Shown here piece by piece: positions 52,138 through 62,219 of a stretch of 62,912 nucleotides of DNA. This DNA comes from a bacterium. Its GTDB lineage: Bacteria; JAJRZV01. Numbering within the stretch: position 1 is the first letter of the stretch; each line of letters opens with the position of its first letter. The position numbers were made by a program, and so were the translations under genes. The stretch covers positions 1 to 62,912 of the forward strand of contig JAJRZV010000117.1 of assembly GCA_024275095.1 (NCBI GenBank). Reading direction: 5' to 3'. Under the pieces are notes generated by a model. It made no database searches and was not told where the DNA came from. It saw only the letters and a program-made list of their open reading frames with translations.

Positions 52138-54114
52138 ATGGCTAATCGTAGCAGTTCAGCAGGAATAGAGATCATCCGGGTGGAACAGGAAAAGGGTCCT
52201 GTGGTTGTCGCGGTATCACCGTCGCTTTTACCCCAGATAAAGGCGTGGACAGAAGAAGTGCATGAAAATGTGAAACTTGTGCCACTGAATGAGTTGAGTG
52301 AAGTGGTGAAAGAAGGGCGCACGCCTCCTGCAGTTGTGTTGTGCCTTGAAACGTGGAAGGAGGCGGAACAACTGGCAGAAGTGATAATAAAACTTTCCGA
52401 GCATGGATGCGTGCGCATACTCACCCGTTCGGGCTGGGTGGTTGGCCCGGATGAATACTCTGTATATGAGAAGTTGCAGCGGGCTTTCGGGATAGAATCG
52501 ACTTCCACACCTCTCAACCGCCAGTCTTTTCTGGAAGCTATTACAAAACCCCTTTTCCACTGCACTGCCTGGACCCAGTACATTCCCCCTGAGAATGCCG
52601 CGAATCTGGTGCATCTCATACAGCTAATCAACGTAACGGACTTTATAAGTGATGTGCTTCCATCACTTACCCGCTCGGCATGCCAGTTTTTCGGTGGAGA
52701 TTCAGCATCTTTCATGCTCTACGATTCTGTCAGGCACAAACTAAAACTCATTGCAACGTACGGTTCAGGCTACGGTGATTTTCTGGGAAAAACCGAGGAA
52801 CCCGGTCGAGGTGCCGCGGGCTGGGCCTTTGAAAAAGGAAGCGTACTGGTCATCCGCAGGTCACCTGTGGAGATCCAGGAGAAGTTTCGATCACCGGTGA
52901 GGGAAGACCTCTCGTGGTCGGTGGTTATACCTGTTGTGTACAAGGACAAAAAGTACGGAGTACTCAACATACATAGCCATGAAGGGGATCCCCCCTCCTT
53001 CGCGTCTGAAGGGGCGCGGTTACTCTCGCATATTTTGGGACACGCGTTTCAGGACGAGGAACGGTCACGTTTCCAGGCTTTGCTCACCGGTATGGCCCGA
53101 ACCCTTCCGAGAGGCATCATTATGTTCTCCAGAAAGGGTGATGTGGAATTTGTCAACGACAATGCACTTGAACTACTCTCACGGTACGCGTTCCCGCGCA
53201 GGGAAATTGCCGAGGGAACTCGCGCCCCTGAACTTCTTTCCGTACTTCTTTCCTTCAGCCGTGAGGAAGGAGCGGCCAGGATTTTTACGCGCGATGGCCT
53301 GTCGGAGGGCTACATAAGCGTGATGATGATTCCCTATCAGTATGGAAACAGCTGGTATTTCATAGCCGTGCTCAATGATCTCACCGACATTGTGGAGGGA
53401 TTGAACAAGGACAAGATTACAAAGGTTATTGAATCAGCCAAGGAGTCACTTGCGGCAATTCAGCATCATATCAACAACCCACTCTGTTACGTGAGTGCAA
53501 ACATTGAATATTTGAAAACGCTGATGCAGAGTCTCGATGACAGCGAGATCTCCGAAGGGCACAAAAGGGAAATATTGAAAGAGTGTCGTGCCATTGTTGA
53601 AGAGGCCTACGATGGTGTTGCAAGACTCACCCGGTTCATGAAAGAAATTTCTCTGTTTTTGAATCCCACCTTACTCGATAAAACCGAAGTGGACATCAGA
53701 GAGATGCTCCTGGAGCTTGTTGAAGAAGTAGAGTCCAAGAATCTCATGCTTTCCTGGGAAAATGGAGATTTTAAAGTTTGTGGCAATCCAAGGTCGCTTA
53801 GAGAGATGTTCAAGGCAGTGATAGACAACGCGTTGCAGGTAGCAAAAGGTGATTCCACTGTACAGGTAAAAATCGTGCCTGCCAGAGACAAGGTTTCGGT
53901 AATGATTTCAGATGAAGGCCCGGGAATGAGCGAAGAGGAAAAGGCTAAAAGCTACTTTCCCTTTTTTACCACCCATTCGGACAAGGAACATTTCGGGCTC
54001 GGCCTGTCAAAAGTGTATGATATACTCAACATGCATGGAGGATGGCTCGATATAAGGTCCAGGCGCGGTGAAGGCACCGTGGTGGTTATACAGCTACCAA
54101 GGAGCCCTAAGTGA
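52138..54114 (+). CDS. Histidine kinase with pseudo-receiver, GAF and PAS domains
   Basis: 658 residues, soluble. Residues 10-140 look like a receiver fold, but the strand that should end in the phosphoacceptor reads PPAVVLCLETW, with no Asp, so it cannot be phosphorylated normally. Then a GAF domain (about 165-310), a PAS-like region (about 320-420), and a HisKA with an unusual H-box (LAAIQHHINNPLCYVSANIEYLK). The HATPase has AVIDNALQVAKG, ISDEGPGMSEEEK and GLGLSKVYDI. It overlaps the sigma-54 activator gene by 4 bp and probably is its kinase. Confidence 0.9.
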   Translation: MANRSSSAGIEIIRVEQEKGPVVVAVSPSLLPQIKAWTEEVHENVKLVPLNELSEVVKEGRTPPAVVLCLETWKEAEQLAEVIIKLSEHGCVRILTRSGWVVGPDEYSVYEKLQRAFGIESTSTPLNRQSFLEAITKPLFHCTAWTQYIPPENAANLVHLIQLINVTDFISDVLPSLTRSACQFFGGDSASFMLYDSVRHKLKLIATYGSGYGDFLGKTEEPGRGAAGWAFEKGSVLVIRRSPVEIQEKFRSPVREDLSWSVVIPVVYKDKKYGVLNIHSHEGDPPSFASEGARLLSHILGHAFQDEERSRFQALLTGMARTLPRGIIMFSRKGDVEFVNDNALELLSRYAFPRREIAEGTRAPELLSVLLSFSREEGAARIFTRDGLSEGYISVMMIPYQYGNSWYFIAVLNDLTDIVEGLNKDKITKVIESAKESLAAIQHHINNPLCYVSANIEYLKTLMQSLDDSEISEGHKREILKECRAIVEEAYDGVARLTRFMKEISLFLNPTLLDKTEVDIREMLLELVEEVESKNLMLSWENGDFKVCGNPRSLREMFKAVIDNALQVAKGDSTVQVKIVPARDKVSVMISDEGPGMSEEEKAKSYFPFFTTHSDKEHFGLGLSKVYDILNMHGGWLDIRSRRGEGTVVVIQLPRSPK

Positions 54115-55499
54115 AATCGTCCGTGCGTGTGCTTATTGTTGATGATGAGGATTTCATAAGGAAATCTTTTGTTCGGATATTAAAAAGGGACGAGTATGAA
54201 ATACTCGAGGCAGGTTCGCTTGAAGAGGCTAAAAATGTATTTGTTCGTGAAAATCCGGATGTTGTACTTCTGGATGTAAAGCTCCCGGACGGGGACGGAA
54301 TCGAATTTCTCGAACGCTTGAAATCCTCGGGTTCAAGCGCGGAAGTCATAATTGTAACAGGATATGGGACCGTAGAGATGGCCGTTGAAGCAGTCAAAAA
54401 GGGTGCGTTTGATTTTCTGACAAAGCCTATAGAACCTGTGGAAAAATTACGTGTCGCCGTAATGAGGGCGGTGGAAAGAAAGAAATCGCGGGAACGCATT
54501 GCTTATCTTGAGGATGTCCTGGGTAAGGAAAGTGCTTTTTCGCGCATTATCGGGCGCACGACAGAAATGAAAGAAGTATTCAACCTCATTGAATCTGTTG
54601 CTCCGGCAGAAGCGTCGATTTTGATATACGGTGAAAGCGGTACAGGAAAGGAACTTGTCGCGAGAGCCATTCATGACCTGAGTCGTCGTAAAAACGGTCC
54701 TTTTATCACGGTTAATTGTTCGGCTCTTACAGAAACCCTCATAGAGAGTGAGCTTTTTGGGCATGAAAAAGGTGCTTTCACCGGTGCCATTACTTCTCGC
54801 CGTGGTATGTTTGAAGAAGCTGATGGTGGGACGATCTTCTTGGACGAAATAGGAGACTTGCCATCCAGTCTCCAGCCCAAGCTACTTCGTGTGCTCCAGA
54901 ATGGAGAGGTAAGGCGTGTGGGAGGATCCCGTGTGTTTCACGTGGATGTGCGTGTTATTGCTGCTACCAACAGAGACTTAAAGAAAGCAATGGAAGAGGG
55001 GAGCTTCCGGGAAGACCTGTATTATCGCCTCTCCGTCGTGACCATTCATTTGCCGCCGCTGAGGGAAAGACGTGACGACATCCCACTGCTTGCTAACTAC
55101 TTTGTAAAAAAATATGCAGAAAAGAACAATAAGAACATCCACGGAATCAGTGACGTTGCCATGAAAATGCTAATGGCGTACCGCTGGCCAGGTAACGTAA
55201 GGGAGCTTGAGAATGTAATTGAGCGAGCGGTAATTATTGAAAAGGAGGAAGAGATCACTCCCGGTTCCCTTCCCCATGAGCTCACGCTTAACTTTGACAT
55301 TGAACAGGAAGAAAGCACGGATGCTCTTCTTCAGCTTCCCTATCAGAAAGCAAAAGAAGTGTTTACGGCAGCTTTTGAACGAAAGTATTTTGAGGGTTTA
55401 CTCAAAAAAACAGAAGGTAATGTCACCCGGGCGGCAAAACTTGCCGGCATGGACAGAAGCAACTTCAGAAAAATCCTTAAACGCATCGGCCTGAAATAA
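54111..55499 (+). CDS. Sigma-54-dependent response regulator (NtrC family)
   Basis: 462 residues in the standard order. Receiver (1-120, Asp55 in VVLLDVKLPD, IVTGYGT, LTKP). AAA+ domain (about 145-375) with Walker A GESGTGKE, the sigma-54 contact loop GAFTGA, FLDEIGDL (Walker B) and RWPGNVRELENVIERA. Fis-type HTH (about 425-460, GNVTRAAKLAGMDRSNFRKIL). It activates RpoN promoters; the operon's own sigma-54 promoter at 48554 is an obvious target. A repeat copy starts 6 nt after its stop. Confidence 0.95.
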   Translation: MKSSVRVLIVDDEDFIRKSFVRILKRDEYEILEAGSLEEAKNVFVRENPDVVLLDVKLPDGDGIEFLERLKSSGSSAEVIIVTGYGTVEMAVEAVKKGAFDFLTKPIEPVEKLRVAVMRAVERKKSRERIAYLEDVLGKESAFSRIIGRTTEMKEVFNLIESVAPAEASILIYGESGTGKELVARAIHDLSRRKNGPFITVNCSALTETLIESELFGHEKGAFTGAITSRRGMFEEADGGTIFLDEIGDLPSSLQPKLLRVLQNGEVRRVGGSRVFHVDVRVIAATNRDLKKAMEEGSFREDLYYRLSVVTIHLPPLRERRDDIPLLANYFVKKYAEKNNKNIHGISDVAMKMLMAYRWPGNVRELENVIERAVIIEKEEEITPGSLPHELTLNFDIEQEESTDALLQLPYQKAKEVFTAAFERKYFEGLLKKTEGNVTRAAKLAGMDRSNFRKILKRIGLK

Positions 55500-55505
55500 C
55501 CCTCC

Positions 55506-55601
55506 GGGGTCTGGTCTCAACATTTGACATTCGACCTCCGGAGGTTAAGCTTTCCATCGTGGAGATTGATTTGTTCACCTTGGTTGTCTGTAATGACGAA
55601 G
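55506..55601 (+). repeat. Interspersed repeat, copy 7 (long form)
   Basis: The core is 55506-55531. It is bracketed by CCTCCGG (55501-55507) and CCGGAGG (55538-55544), which can form a stem. A degenerate tail follows (GGAGATTGATTTGTTC...TAATGACGAA, 55561-55600). It starts directly after the stop codon of the sigma-54 regulator, same direction. Confidence 0.85.
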
Positions 55602-55833
55602 AAATAGGGTGATCGTAAGTTTCAAGGTTTGTGCAGTAGTGTTTTTGCTTTGTTCTTTATGACTCGATATTGTTTTGCCAAGAGTGCGAGCGTTTATAAG
55701 AAACTTCGTCTGAAACGTTCTCTTTATACCTTATTTTATTCACTGTTGAGAGTCGAAACCGGAAGGTTGTGCTTTCTCGTTGACACATGAAAGTTTAGAT
55801 GGCAGTCTTTCAATTAATTTGTGGGTGGGGGAT
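55602..55833. other. Intergenic region upstream of the MMPL exporter
   Basis: About 230 bp with no gene. A perfect TTGACA occurs at 55780-55785 but no -10 box is properly spaced, and no sigma-54 site is present. Nothing else is recognised. Confidence 0.4.
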
Positions 55834-58548
55834 ATGCTCAACATTCGTGAGAGATTTCTCAACTTTATTGCCACGCAGGCGACGGAACATCCTATCAGGC
55901 TCCTGTTAGTTATTGGTCTGTTTACGGCAGGTTGTTTGATTCTCGCCTCAGGTGTAAAACTTGACCTCTCCATGCTTGCTGAACTCCCTGAAAATGACCC
56001 CATGGTGGAACGCTTTAAGGAGGCATACGACAATTACGGCGGCCTGGAATACGTATTTGTTGTACTTGAGTCAAAGGATATAGACCGGGCTAAAAAAATG
56101 GCCGATGAAATGGCCCCCGCGCTCAAGGGTCTGAAAAAGTATTTCCGCTCTGTAAGGCATAAGGTTGACGTGGATTTTTTCAAGCCGTACAGCATTCTTT
56201 TTCTCAGTTTGGACGAAATAAAAGACCTTACAAGTACATTTCGAAGAAACCTTGATACTTACAAAACCATGCTGAAAAAACTCGATGTGGAGACTTTCCT
56301 GCTGGGAACCTACTCCATTTTTGACAGGGAAATTTCTGAAATCAATGAAATTACCGAGGAGGACACCCGCGCCTCCGGTATAAAGGGGCTCAGGCGCTGG
56401 AGTGAGAGGGTCAGGCAAATACTGGTTGAGGGTAAAAAGGTAAAACCTTCCACGTATCGCAACACCCTGGCGGGCATTTTTGCAGCGCGGGCAGGAACTG
56501 GTGGTGTGGTGGATGAATATTTCCTCTCTCCCAACGAGAAACTTCTCACCATAATGCTGGCACCTGTGGAGCCCAGCGAAAACATTGTCTATGACATTGA
56601 AGCAATGAAAGCTTTGGAGAATGTAGTAAATCGTTTCCGTCCCCGGTATCCCGATGTGAAGGTAGGTATTACCGGAGCTGTTGCCATTGTACGTGATCAG
56701 CATATTGCTATTCAGAAGGACATGAAAATGACAACCATCATATCCATGATCGGAGTGCTTGTTCTCTTTGCTGTATCATATGGAAGACTCATTTACGCCT
56801 TTCTTATGGGCATTCCTCTTGCCATAGGCCTTATATGGACCCTTGCTTTTGTTCGGATTTACCCTGGAGCTATTACAATAACCACCTCAGTATTTGGTGC
56901 AATTCTCATCGGTCTTGGCATTGATTTTGCCATTCATCTCGTATCCCGTTTCAACGATGACATTTACGATGGTAAGGACGTGCCCACGGCGGTTCGTAAT
57001 GCCGTAACTGCTACTGGTAAGGGAATTATTACAGGTGCTGTGACCACAGCTACAGCCTTTTTCACACTTTTAATGGCATATCACAAAGGCGTTGAATTCC
57101 TTGGTGCTGTTGCAGGTACAGGGGTTTTGCTGTGCATGCTGGCCATGTTTCTTGTTGTTCCACCGATTCTTCTTGTTTTAGGTCGTCGGGGAATCCTTGG
57201 TCGTGGTTCTCAGCTGGGGCCCCTCGTACGCATGGCACGAGTGATGGAAAGGAAGCCTCTCTACTTCTTTATCCCGGTTGCCATCCTTACCGGCTGGATG
57301 GTTTTCGAAGCAGAACACGTTGCCTTTGACAACAACTTCAGAAACCTGATGCCTCAAGATATGCCTTCGCTCCAATGGGTAAAACATTTTGAAGAAGAAT
57401 TTGAAAGAGGTATTGATTATGGGCTTGTAGTGGTGGACACCGTAGAAGAAGCGAGACGCCAGACAGAAATGATAGAAGAACTGGACACTGTTGGATTCGT
57501 GGATTCGATTGCCAATTATCTACCAGATGCCCAGGAAGAAAAAATCGATGCCCTGAAGCCCCTTGCAGAGATGCTGGACAGTCTCAAGCCTGCTTCACCT
57601 GATTCAGTAATTTTTGATGGTCCCGACTGGCGCCGGAGGTGGAAGGTAGCCTTCTCTAAAATGCGGGACATTGCTCTTGCCTTGAAGCAGCTTTGCGTGG
57701 CAGGTGGTTATTTCGAGGGTGAAGACGATGCAACCAGGTTTCGAGATAACCTGGATACAATAATAAAGGCCCTGGAAGAAGGTAAAGTGAGTGAAGAAAA
57801 TGCGCGCTATTTCAATTCACTTCACGCCCGGGAGTTCGTGCAATCATTTTATGATTTTCGCAAGTCCGCACGACCGTCTGTACTGACAGTAAACGAGTTG
57901 CCTGAAGACATCAAGAAAGCGTATATAGGAACTAACGGAAAATACCTCATCTACGCTTATCCCAGTCAGTCTGTCTGGACGGACAAGGCGTTCATGGGTC
58001 GATTTGTTGAAGATATGAAATCGGTTAACCCTGACGCCTTTGGAATACCCTTCATTTTTTACTACGCCTCAGCGCGCATCCTGGAAGACCTGGAGCGTTC
58101 TGCTGTACTGGCATTGCTTGTGATTTTCTTACTGGTTTATCTTGATTTCAGGAGCATCAAATATACAGTCCTTGTGCTTATTCCTCTTCTGATGGGAGCA
58201 GTATGGATGGTCGGTTCGATGCCTTTCCTGGGGGTGTATTTTAACTTTATCAATGTAGGTACTGTGTCCCTGGTGCTGGGTATAGGCATAGACGATGGAG
58301 TGCACATGATGCACCGATTCCTTGGAGAGAGGGAACACAGGGTGGTGCATACTATCGCACGTACGGGTAGAGCCATTATTCTCACCTCCCTTACCACGAT
58401 GATCGGCTTTGGTGCGCTTCTCCTTGCTCATTTTCGGGGCCTCAATACCATGGGAGAAGTGCTGTTGATGGGTGTGGGCTATTGTCTGCTTACATCTATT
58501 TTTGGACTTGGTTCCATACTTGGATTGCTTTCTCGCTCCAGGTCTTGA
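55834..58548 (+). CDS. RND/MMPL-family inner-membrane exporter
   Basis: 904 residues from the ATG at 55834, preceded by GTGGGGGAT; the upstream ATG at 55780 is weaker. Two homologous halves, each with one helix, a large periplasmic domain and five helices. Each half carries an SSD-like signature: FGAILIGLGIDFAIHLVSRFNDD in the first, VSLVLGIGIDDGVHMMHRF in the second, with Asp residues in the membrane that would carry the proton relay. It exports a lipid or other hydrophobic compound; homologues include hopanoid exporter HpnN. The substrate is unknown. No periplasmic adaptor or outer-membrane factor is near. Confidence 0.88.
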   Translation: MLNIRERFLNFIATQATEHPIRLLLVIGLFTAGCLILASGVKLDLSMLAELPENDPMVERFKEAYDNYGGLEYVFVVLESKDIDRAKKMADEMAPALKGLKKYFRSVRHKVDVDFFKPYSILFLSLDEIKDLTSTFRRNLDTYKTMLKKLDVETFLLGTYSIFDREISEINEITEEDTRASGIKGLRRWSERVRQILVEGKKVKPSTYRNTLAGIFAARAGTGGVVDEYFLSPNEKLLTIMLAPVEPSENIVYDIEAMKALENVVNRFRPRYPDVKVGITGAVAIVRDQHIAIQKDMKMTTIISMIGVLVLFAVSYGRLIYAFLMGIPLAIGLIWTLAFVRIYPGAITITTSVFGAILIGLGIDFAIHLVSRFNDDIYDGKDVPTAVRNAVTATGKGIITGAVTTATAFFTLLMAYHKGVEFLGAVAGTGVLLCMLAMFLVVPPILLVLGRRGILGRGSQLGPLVRMARVMERKPLYFFIPVAILTGWMVFEAEHVAFDNNFRNLMPQDMPSLQWVKHFEEEFERGIDYGLVVVDTVEEARRQTEMIEELDTVGFVDSIANYLPDAQEEKIDALKPLAEMLDSLKPASPDSVIFDGPDWRRRWKVAFSKMRDIALALKQLCVAGGYFEGEDDATRFRDNLDTIIKALEEGKVSEENARYFNSLHAREFVQSFYDFRKSARPSVLTVNELPEDIKKAYIGTNGKYLIYAYPSQSVWTDKAFMGRFVEDMKSVNPDAFGIPFIFYYASARILEDLERSAVLALLVIFLLVYLDFRSIKYTVLVLIPLLMGAVWMVGSMPFLGVYFNFINVGTVSLVLGIGIDDGVHMMHRFLGEREHRVVHTIARTGRAIILTSLTTMIGFGALLLAHFRGLNTMGEVLLMGVGYCLLTSIFGLGSILGLLSRSRS

Positions 58549-58573
58549 CTTTCGCCGTACGAATACATATTCT
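58545..58573 (+). promoter_or_regulatory. Likely glpK promoter
   Basis: TTGACT, 17 bp, TATTCT, overlapping the exporter's stop codon and 85 bp ahead of glpK. Confidence 0.45.
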
Positions 58574-58657
58574 CACGGCATCAAAAATAGAATCGAAAGC
58601 AGCTGTAGTTTGAAACGGTGCCATTTCCAAAAAAACACCTGAAGGAGGGTCACAACC

Positions 58658-60142
58658 ATGGCTGATGGTGACTTTGTTGTTGCCATAGATTCGGGCACCA
58701 CGGGGACAACCGCCCTGGTAATTGATAAAGACTTGGAAGTTAAGGCCAAAAAAACGGTTGAACTTCCACAGATCTTTCCCAGGCCGGGATGGGTAGAGCA
58801 CGACCCGGAAGCGATATTTGCACTTGCCGAGGATGCCATCGCGGGGGCCCTGGAAGAAGCAGGAGTTCGTCCAACTCAGGTAGTAGCCCTTGGTGTGACC
58901 AACCAGCGAGAGACGACCATTGTGTTCAACAGGGAAACGCTCAAGCCATATTTTAATGCCATTGTCTGGCAATGCAGGCGCACAGCACCCATATGCGAAG
59001 AACTCAAAAAGGCAAAGCTCACTTCACAGGTGAGAAAACGTACGGGATTGGTGATAGACCCTTACTTTTCAGCAACAAAAATTGTATGGCTTCTCAGGCA
59101 CGTCAAGGGACTTCGCAAAGAAGCGGAGAAGGGACACGCCGTTTTTGGAACGGTTGATTCTTACCTCATCGCTCGCTTTACAGGCGGCGAAGTTCACGCA
59201 ACAGAACCTTCCAACGCCTCCAGGACCATGCTCTACAACATTGTAGAAAAGAGATGGGATGGATACCTGTGCGATAAAATGGGAATTCCTGCGAGCATGT
59301 TGCCGGATGTAAAGGATTCTTCAGGTGTGTTTGGTTATACAAAGGGTATGAGGTCACTGCCGGATGGCGTGCCCATTGCAGGAGTAGCAGGTGACCAGCA
59401 GGCCGCAACGTTTGGGCAGGCCTGTTTTACTCCGGGAGAGGCCAAGTGCACTTATGGTACCGGTTCATTTACGCTCCTCAACACGGGGAAGAAACCTGTG
59501 CCGTCTCGCTACGGGCTTGTCACCACGGTGTTATGGTCTATTGACGGAAAAACGGAGTATGCACTTGAAGGCAGCGTGTTTATCGCGGGAGCAGCAGTGC
59601 AGTGGCTTCGAGATGGCCTGAAGCTTATTGAAAGGTCTGAAGAGATTGAAGAACTTGCCGCGCAGGTGAGCTCTTCTGAGGGAGTATACCTGGTGCCTGC
59701 GTTTCAGGGGCTGGGTGCACCTTACTGGAGACCGGAAGCAAAAGGTATTATTTATGGAATTACACGTTCCACCACGGCTGCTCACATTGCCCGGGCAACG
59801 CTTGAAGGTATCGCCTATATGAATGCCGAGGTGATGCTGGCGATGAAGGCTGATTATGGCAGGAGAATAAAATGCTTAAAGGTGGATGGCGGTGCCGCTC
59901 GGAACGATCTGCTCATGCAATTTCAAAGTGACATTCTCGGAGTGGAAATAGTGAGACCCCGGATAATAGAGACGACGGCACTCGGGGCAGGAATGCTTGC
60001 GGGCTTGGGTGTCAAACTCTGGAAGTCACGTGACGAACTTGCTGCACGTTATCGGGAAGAGCGGCATTTCTCTCCTGCTCTCACCAGAAAAAAGAGAGAA
60101 GTCTTGTTACAACAATGGAGAAGGGTGGTGGAAAAAGCATGA
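58658..60142 (+). CDS. glpK: Glycerol kinase
   Basis: Phosphorylates glycerol to sn-glycerol 3-phosphate. 494 residues, the usual length of the FGGY family. Motifs: AIDSGTTGTTALVIDKD (phosphate 1), VTNQRETTIVF, FNAIVWQCRRTAP (glycerol-binding Arg), TYGTGSFTLLNTG, FIAGAAVQWLRDGL, FQGLGAPYWRPEAKGIIYGIT and LKVDGGAARNDLLMQFQSDILG. GlpF and GlpD are not in the window. A GAAGGAGGG site precedes the ATG. The stop overlaps the next gene by 4 bp. Confidence 0.95.
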   Translation: MADGDFVVAIDSGTTGTTALVIDKDLEVKAKKTVELPQIFPRPGWVEHDPEAIFALAEDAIAGALEEAGVRPTQVVALGVTNQRETTIVFNRETLKPYFNAIVWQCRRTAPICEELKKAKLTSQVRKRTGLVIDPYFSATKIVWLLRHVKGLRKEAEKGHAVFGTVDSYLIARFTGGEVHATEPSNASRTMLYNIVEKRWDGYLCDKMGIPASMLPDVKDSSGVFGYTKGMRSLPDGVPIAGVAGDQQAATFGQACFTPGEAKCTYGTGSFTLLNTGKKPVPSRYGLVTTVLWSIDGKTEYALEGSVFIAGAAVQWLRDGLKLIERSEEIEELAAQVSSSEGVYLVPAFQGLGAPYWRPEAKGIIYGITRSTTAAHIARATLEGIAYMNAEVMLAMKADYGRRIKCLKVDGGAARNDLLMQFQSDILGVEIVRPRIIETTALGAGMLAGLGVKLWKSRDELAARYREERHFSPALTRKKREVLLQQWRRVVEKA

Positions 60143-60939
60143 AAAGGTCGCTTTATGCATCCACATTTGTACTTATTTTTTTCAATGGGTGTCTTATCAC
60201 GCGTACCCAGCTTGAAATGAAGGCCAAACTTGATGAACTTGATGCCAGGCTCTCCATTGTGGAAGAAAAGAAAGTTGACACGGAGGAGTTGAAAGCGAGT
60301 CTTGATGAGATTCGAGGTATACTCGCTGACGTTTCTACCAGGCAGGACGAAATCGAAAAACGCCTGGCCGTTTTGAAAGGTGCCGGTGAAATTGAAAAAG
60401 CTTTTGCAATACTCTCGCGGGAGATCGACCAGAAGATTTCCTCGGTTCAAAAAGAGATGCAGAAAAGCGTGGAAGCAAGGGAAGAAGACCTCCAGCAGCA
60501 ACTCAAGTCATTAAAGAAAGAACTTGAAAGCCTCAAACTCGCATATTCGATTTTCGCAAAAGTACTTGCGGACCCGGAAAAGGCTTACGAAGATGCAAAA
60601 GAGCTGTGGAAAAAGGGTCAAAGCAGCCAGGCCTATGCCATATTCAGCCGCATTGCTGCAATTCACAAAGGGCACCACCTGGAAGATGACTGTTATTATT
60701 TAATGGGCAAAATAAAAGCAGAAAATGGGGATTGTCGTACAGCTATAAAGAACTTTGGTGAAGTGATCACACGATTCCCGTCGTCGTGGCTTGCTCCCAA
60801 AGCATATCTTGGAACGGCCGAATGCCTCAAAAGGCTTGGTGAAAAGAAAAAGGCCAGGCTGTTTTTAAGGGAAGTAATAAAAAAATATCCTCAATCCAGA
60901 GAAGCAACTAGGGCAAAAAAAATGCTTAAAAAACTGTGA
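60139..60939 (+). CDS. Coiled-coil/TPR lipoprotein resembling YbgF (CpoB)
   Basis: 266 residues from the ATG at 60139 (ATGA overlap with glpK). The signal ends LIFFNGC, so Cys18 is likely lipidated. Residues 25-140 form a long coiled coil ([20 protein letters not shown] and on), then about three TPR units ([81 protein letters not shown]). CpoB homologues link peptidoglycan synthesis and outer-membrane constriction with Tol-Pal, but no tol genes are near, so the role is tentative. Confidence 0.78.
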   Translation: MKRSLYASTFVLIFFNGCLITRTQLEMKAKLDELDARLSIVEEKKVDTEELKASLDEIRGILADVSTRQDEIEKRLAVLKGAGEIEKAFAILSREIDQKISSVQKEMQKSVEAREEDLQQQLKSLKKELESLKLAYSIFAKVLADPEKAYEDAKELWKKGQSSQAYAIFSRIAAIHKGHHLEDDCYYLMGKIKAENGDCRTAIKNFGEVITRFPSSWLAPKAYLGTAECLKRLGEKKKARLFLREVIKKYPQSREATRAKKMLKKL

Positions 60940-60950
60940 AGGAGGACACC

Positions 60951-62219
60951 GTGAAGCACGTGTGCGCCGTGGATAGAGAAGTGTACCAGGCTGTTGTAAA
61001 GGAAATGGAAAGGCAGGAGTTTCGCCTCCAGATGATCGCTTCTGAGAACTACGCCTCGCGGGCCGTACTTGAAACCATGGCAAATGTGATGAGCAACAAA
61101 TATGCGGAAGGGTACCCTGGCAAACGTTACTACGGGGGATGTGAAAATGTGGATGTGGTGGAAGAACTGGCTCGTCGGCGGGCAATGGAGCTTTTCAGGG
61201 CTGATTTCGCTAACGTGCAGCCTCATTCCGGCTCCCAGGCGAACATGGCGGTTTACATGAGCGTATGTGAGCCAGGAGACGTTGTCCTCGGTATGGACCT
61301 TTCCCACGGAGGTCATCTTACCCATGGGTCTCCAGTGAACTTCTCGGGGCGACTTTACAAAGTGGTTCACTATGGTGTCAAAGAAGATACAGAACTCATT
61401 GATTACGACATGGTCAGGGACCTGGCCAAAAAGCATCGTCCAAAACTGATAGTAACGGGGGCAAGTGCGTATCCTCGGGATATTGATTTTAAAACATTTC
61501 GTGATATTGCCGATGAGGTGGGTGCTTATCTCATGGCGGACATTGCACATCCAGCCGGGCTTGTTGTTGCAGGGCTTCATTCTGACCCTGTACCGCACGC
61601 CCATTTTGTCACTGCAACCACGCACAAGACTCTCAGGGGACCCCGTGGAGGGCTTATTCTTGGCAAAGCGGATTTTGAGAAAAAAGTCAACACTCGAGTA
61701 TTTCCAGGAACCCAGGATGGTCCCATGATGCACGTAATCGCGGCCAAAGCAGTGGCTTTCAAAGAGGCACTCTCTGAAGAATTCAAAAGATATCAAAAGC
61801 AGGTGATTGAAAACGCGCGCACGCTTGCGGAGGAGCTAACTGCACGAGGATACCGCGTTGTGTCGGGTGGTACTGATACGCACCTTTTGCTGGTAGACCT
61901 GAGAAACAGAAACATCACGGGTAAAGAGGCCGAAGCCTGGCTTGATGCTGCCTGGATTACTGTTAACAAGAACACCATCCCCTTCGACCCACAGCCGCCG
62001 GCCGTGGCCAGTGGTATCCGTATAGGAACCCCCGGTGTAACCAGCAGAGGGATGGGTGTACAGGAGATGAAGGAAATTGCGGAGATGATAGATAAGGTTC
62101 TCTCTTCTGCAGGTAGTGAAGATGTGGTGAATAAGGTAAGGGTGCGTGTGCGAGAACTTTGCGAGTCTTTTCCCATATACAGAGACTGGCTGGAAGAGGT
62201 GAAAGCGGCAGGTGGCTGA
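60951..62219 (+). CDS. glyA: Serine hydroxymethyltransferase
   Basis: Interconverts serine and glycine with tetrahydrofolate. I use the GTG at 60951, with GGAGG about 5 nt before it; a GTG at 60936 without a site is less likely. 422 residues. PLP motifs: [51 protein letters not shown] and the PLP-Lys in [14 protein letters not shown]. Its position between cpoB-like and dCMP deaminase genes fits folate and thymidylate supply. Confidence 0.95.
   Translation: MKHVCAVDREVYQAVVKEMERQEFRLQMIASENYASRAVLETMANVMSNKYAEGYPGKRYYGGCENVDVVEELARRRAMELFRADFANVQPHSGSQANMAVYMSVCEPGDVVLGMDLSHGGHLTHGSPVNFSGRLYKVVHYGVKEDTELIDYDMVRDLAKKHRPKLIVTGASAYPRDIDFKTFRDIADEVGAYLMADIAHPAGLVVAGLHSDPVPHAHFVTATTHKTLRGPRGGLILGKADFEKKVNTRVFPGTQDGPMMHVIAAKAVAFKEALSEEFKRYQKQVIENARTLAEELTARGYRVVSGGTDTHLLLVDLRNRNITGKEAEAWLDAAWITVNKNTIPFDPQPPAVASGIRIGTPGVTSRGMGVQEMKEIAEMIDKVLSSAGSEDVVNKVRVRVRELCESFPIYRDWLEEVKAAGG

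Noticed and set aside
51894-52715. 273-residue minus-strand frame opposite two kinase genes
   Set aside because: Shadow of two well-supported kinases; no start signal.
55780-55802. TTGACA ahead of the MMPL gene as a sigma-70 promoter
   Set aside because: No -10 hexamer at 16-18 bp, so not supported.
60891-61796. 301-residue minus-strand frame opposite glyA
   Set aside because: Shadow of the clear glyA gene; no ribosome binding site or recognisable domain.
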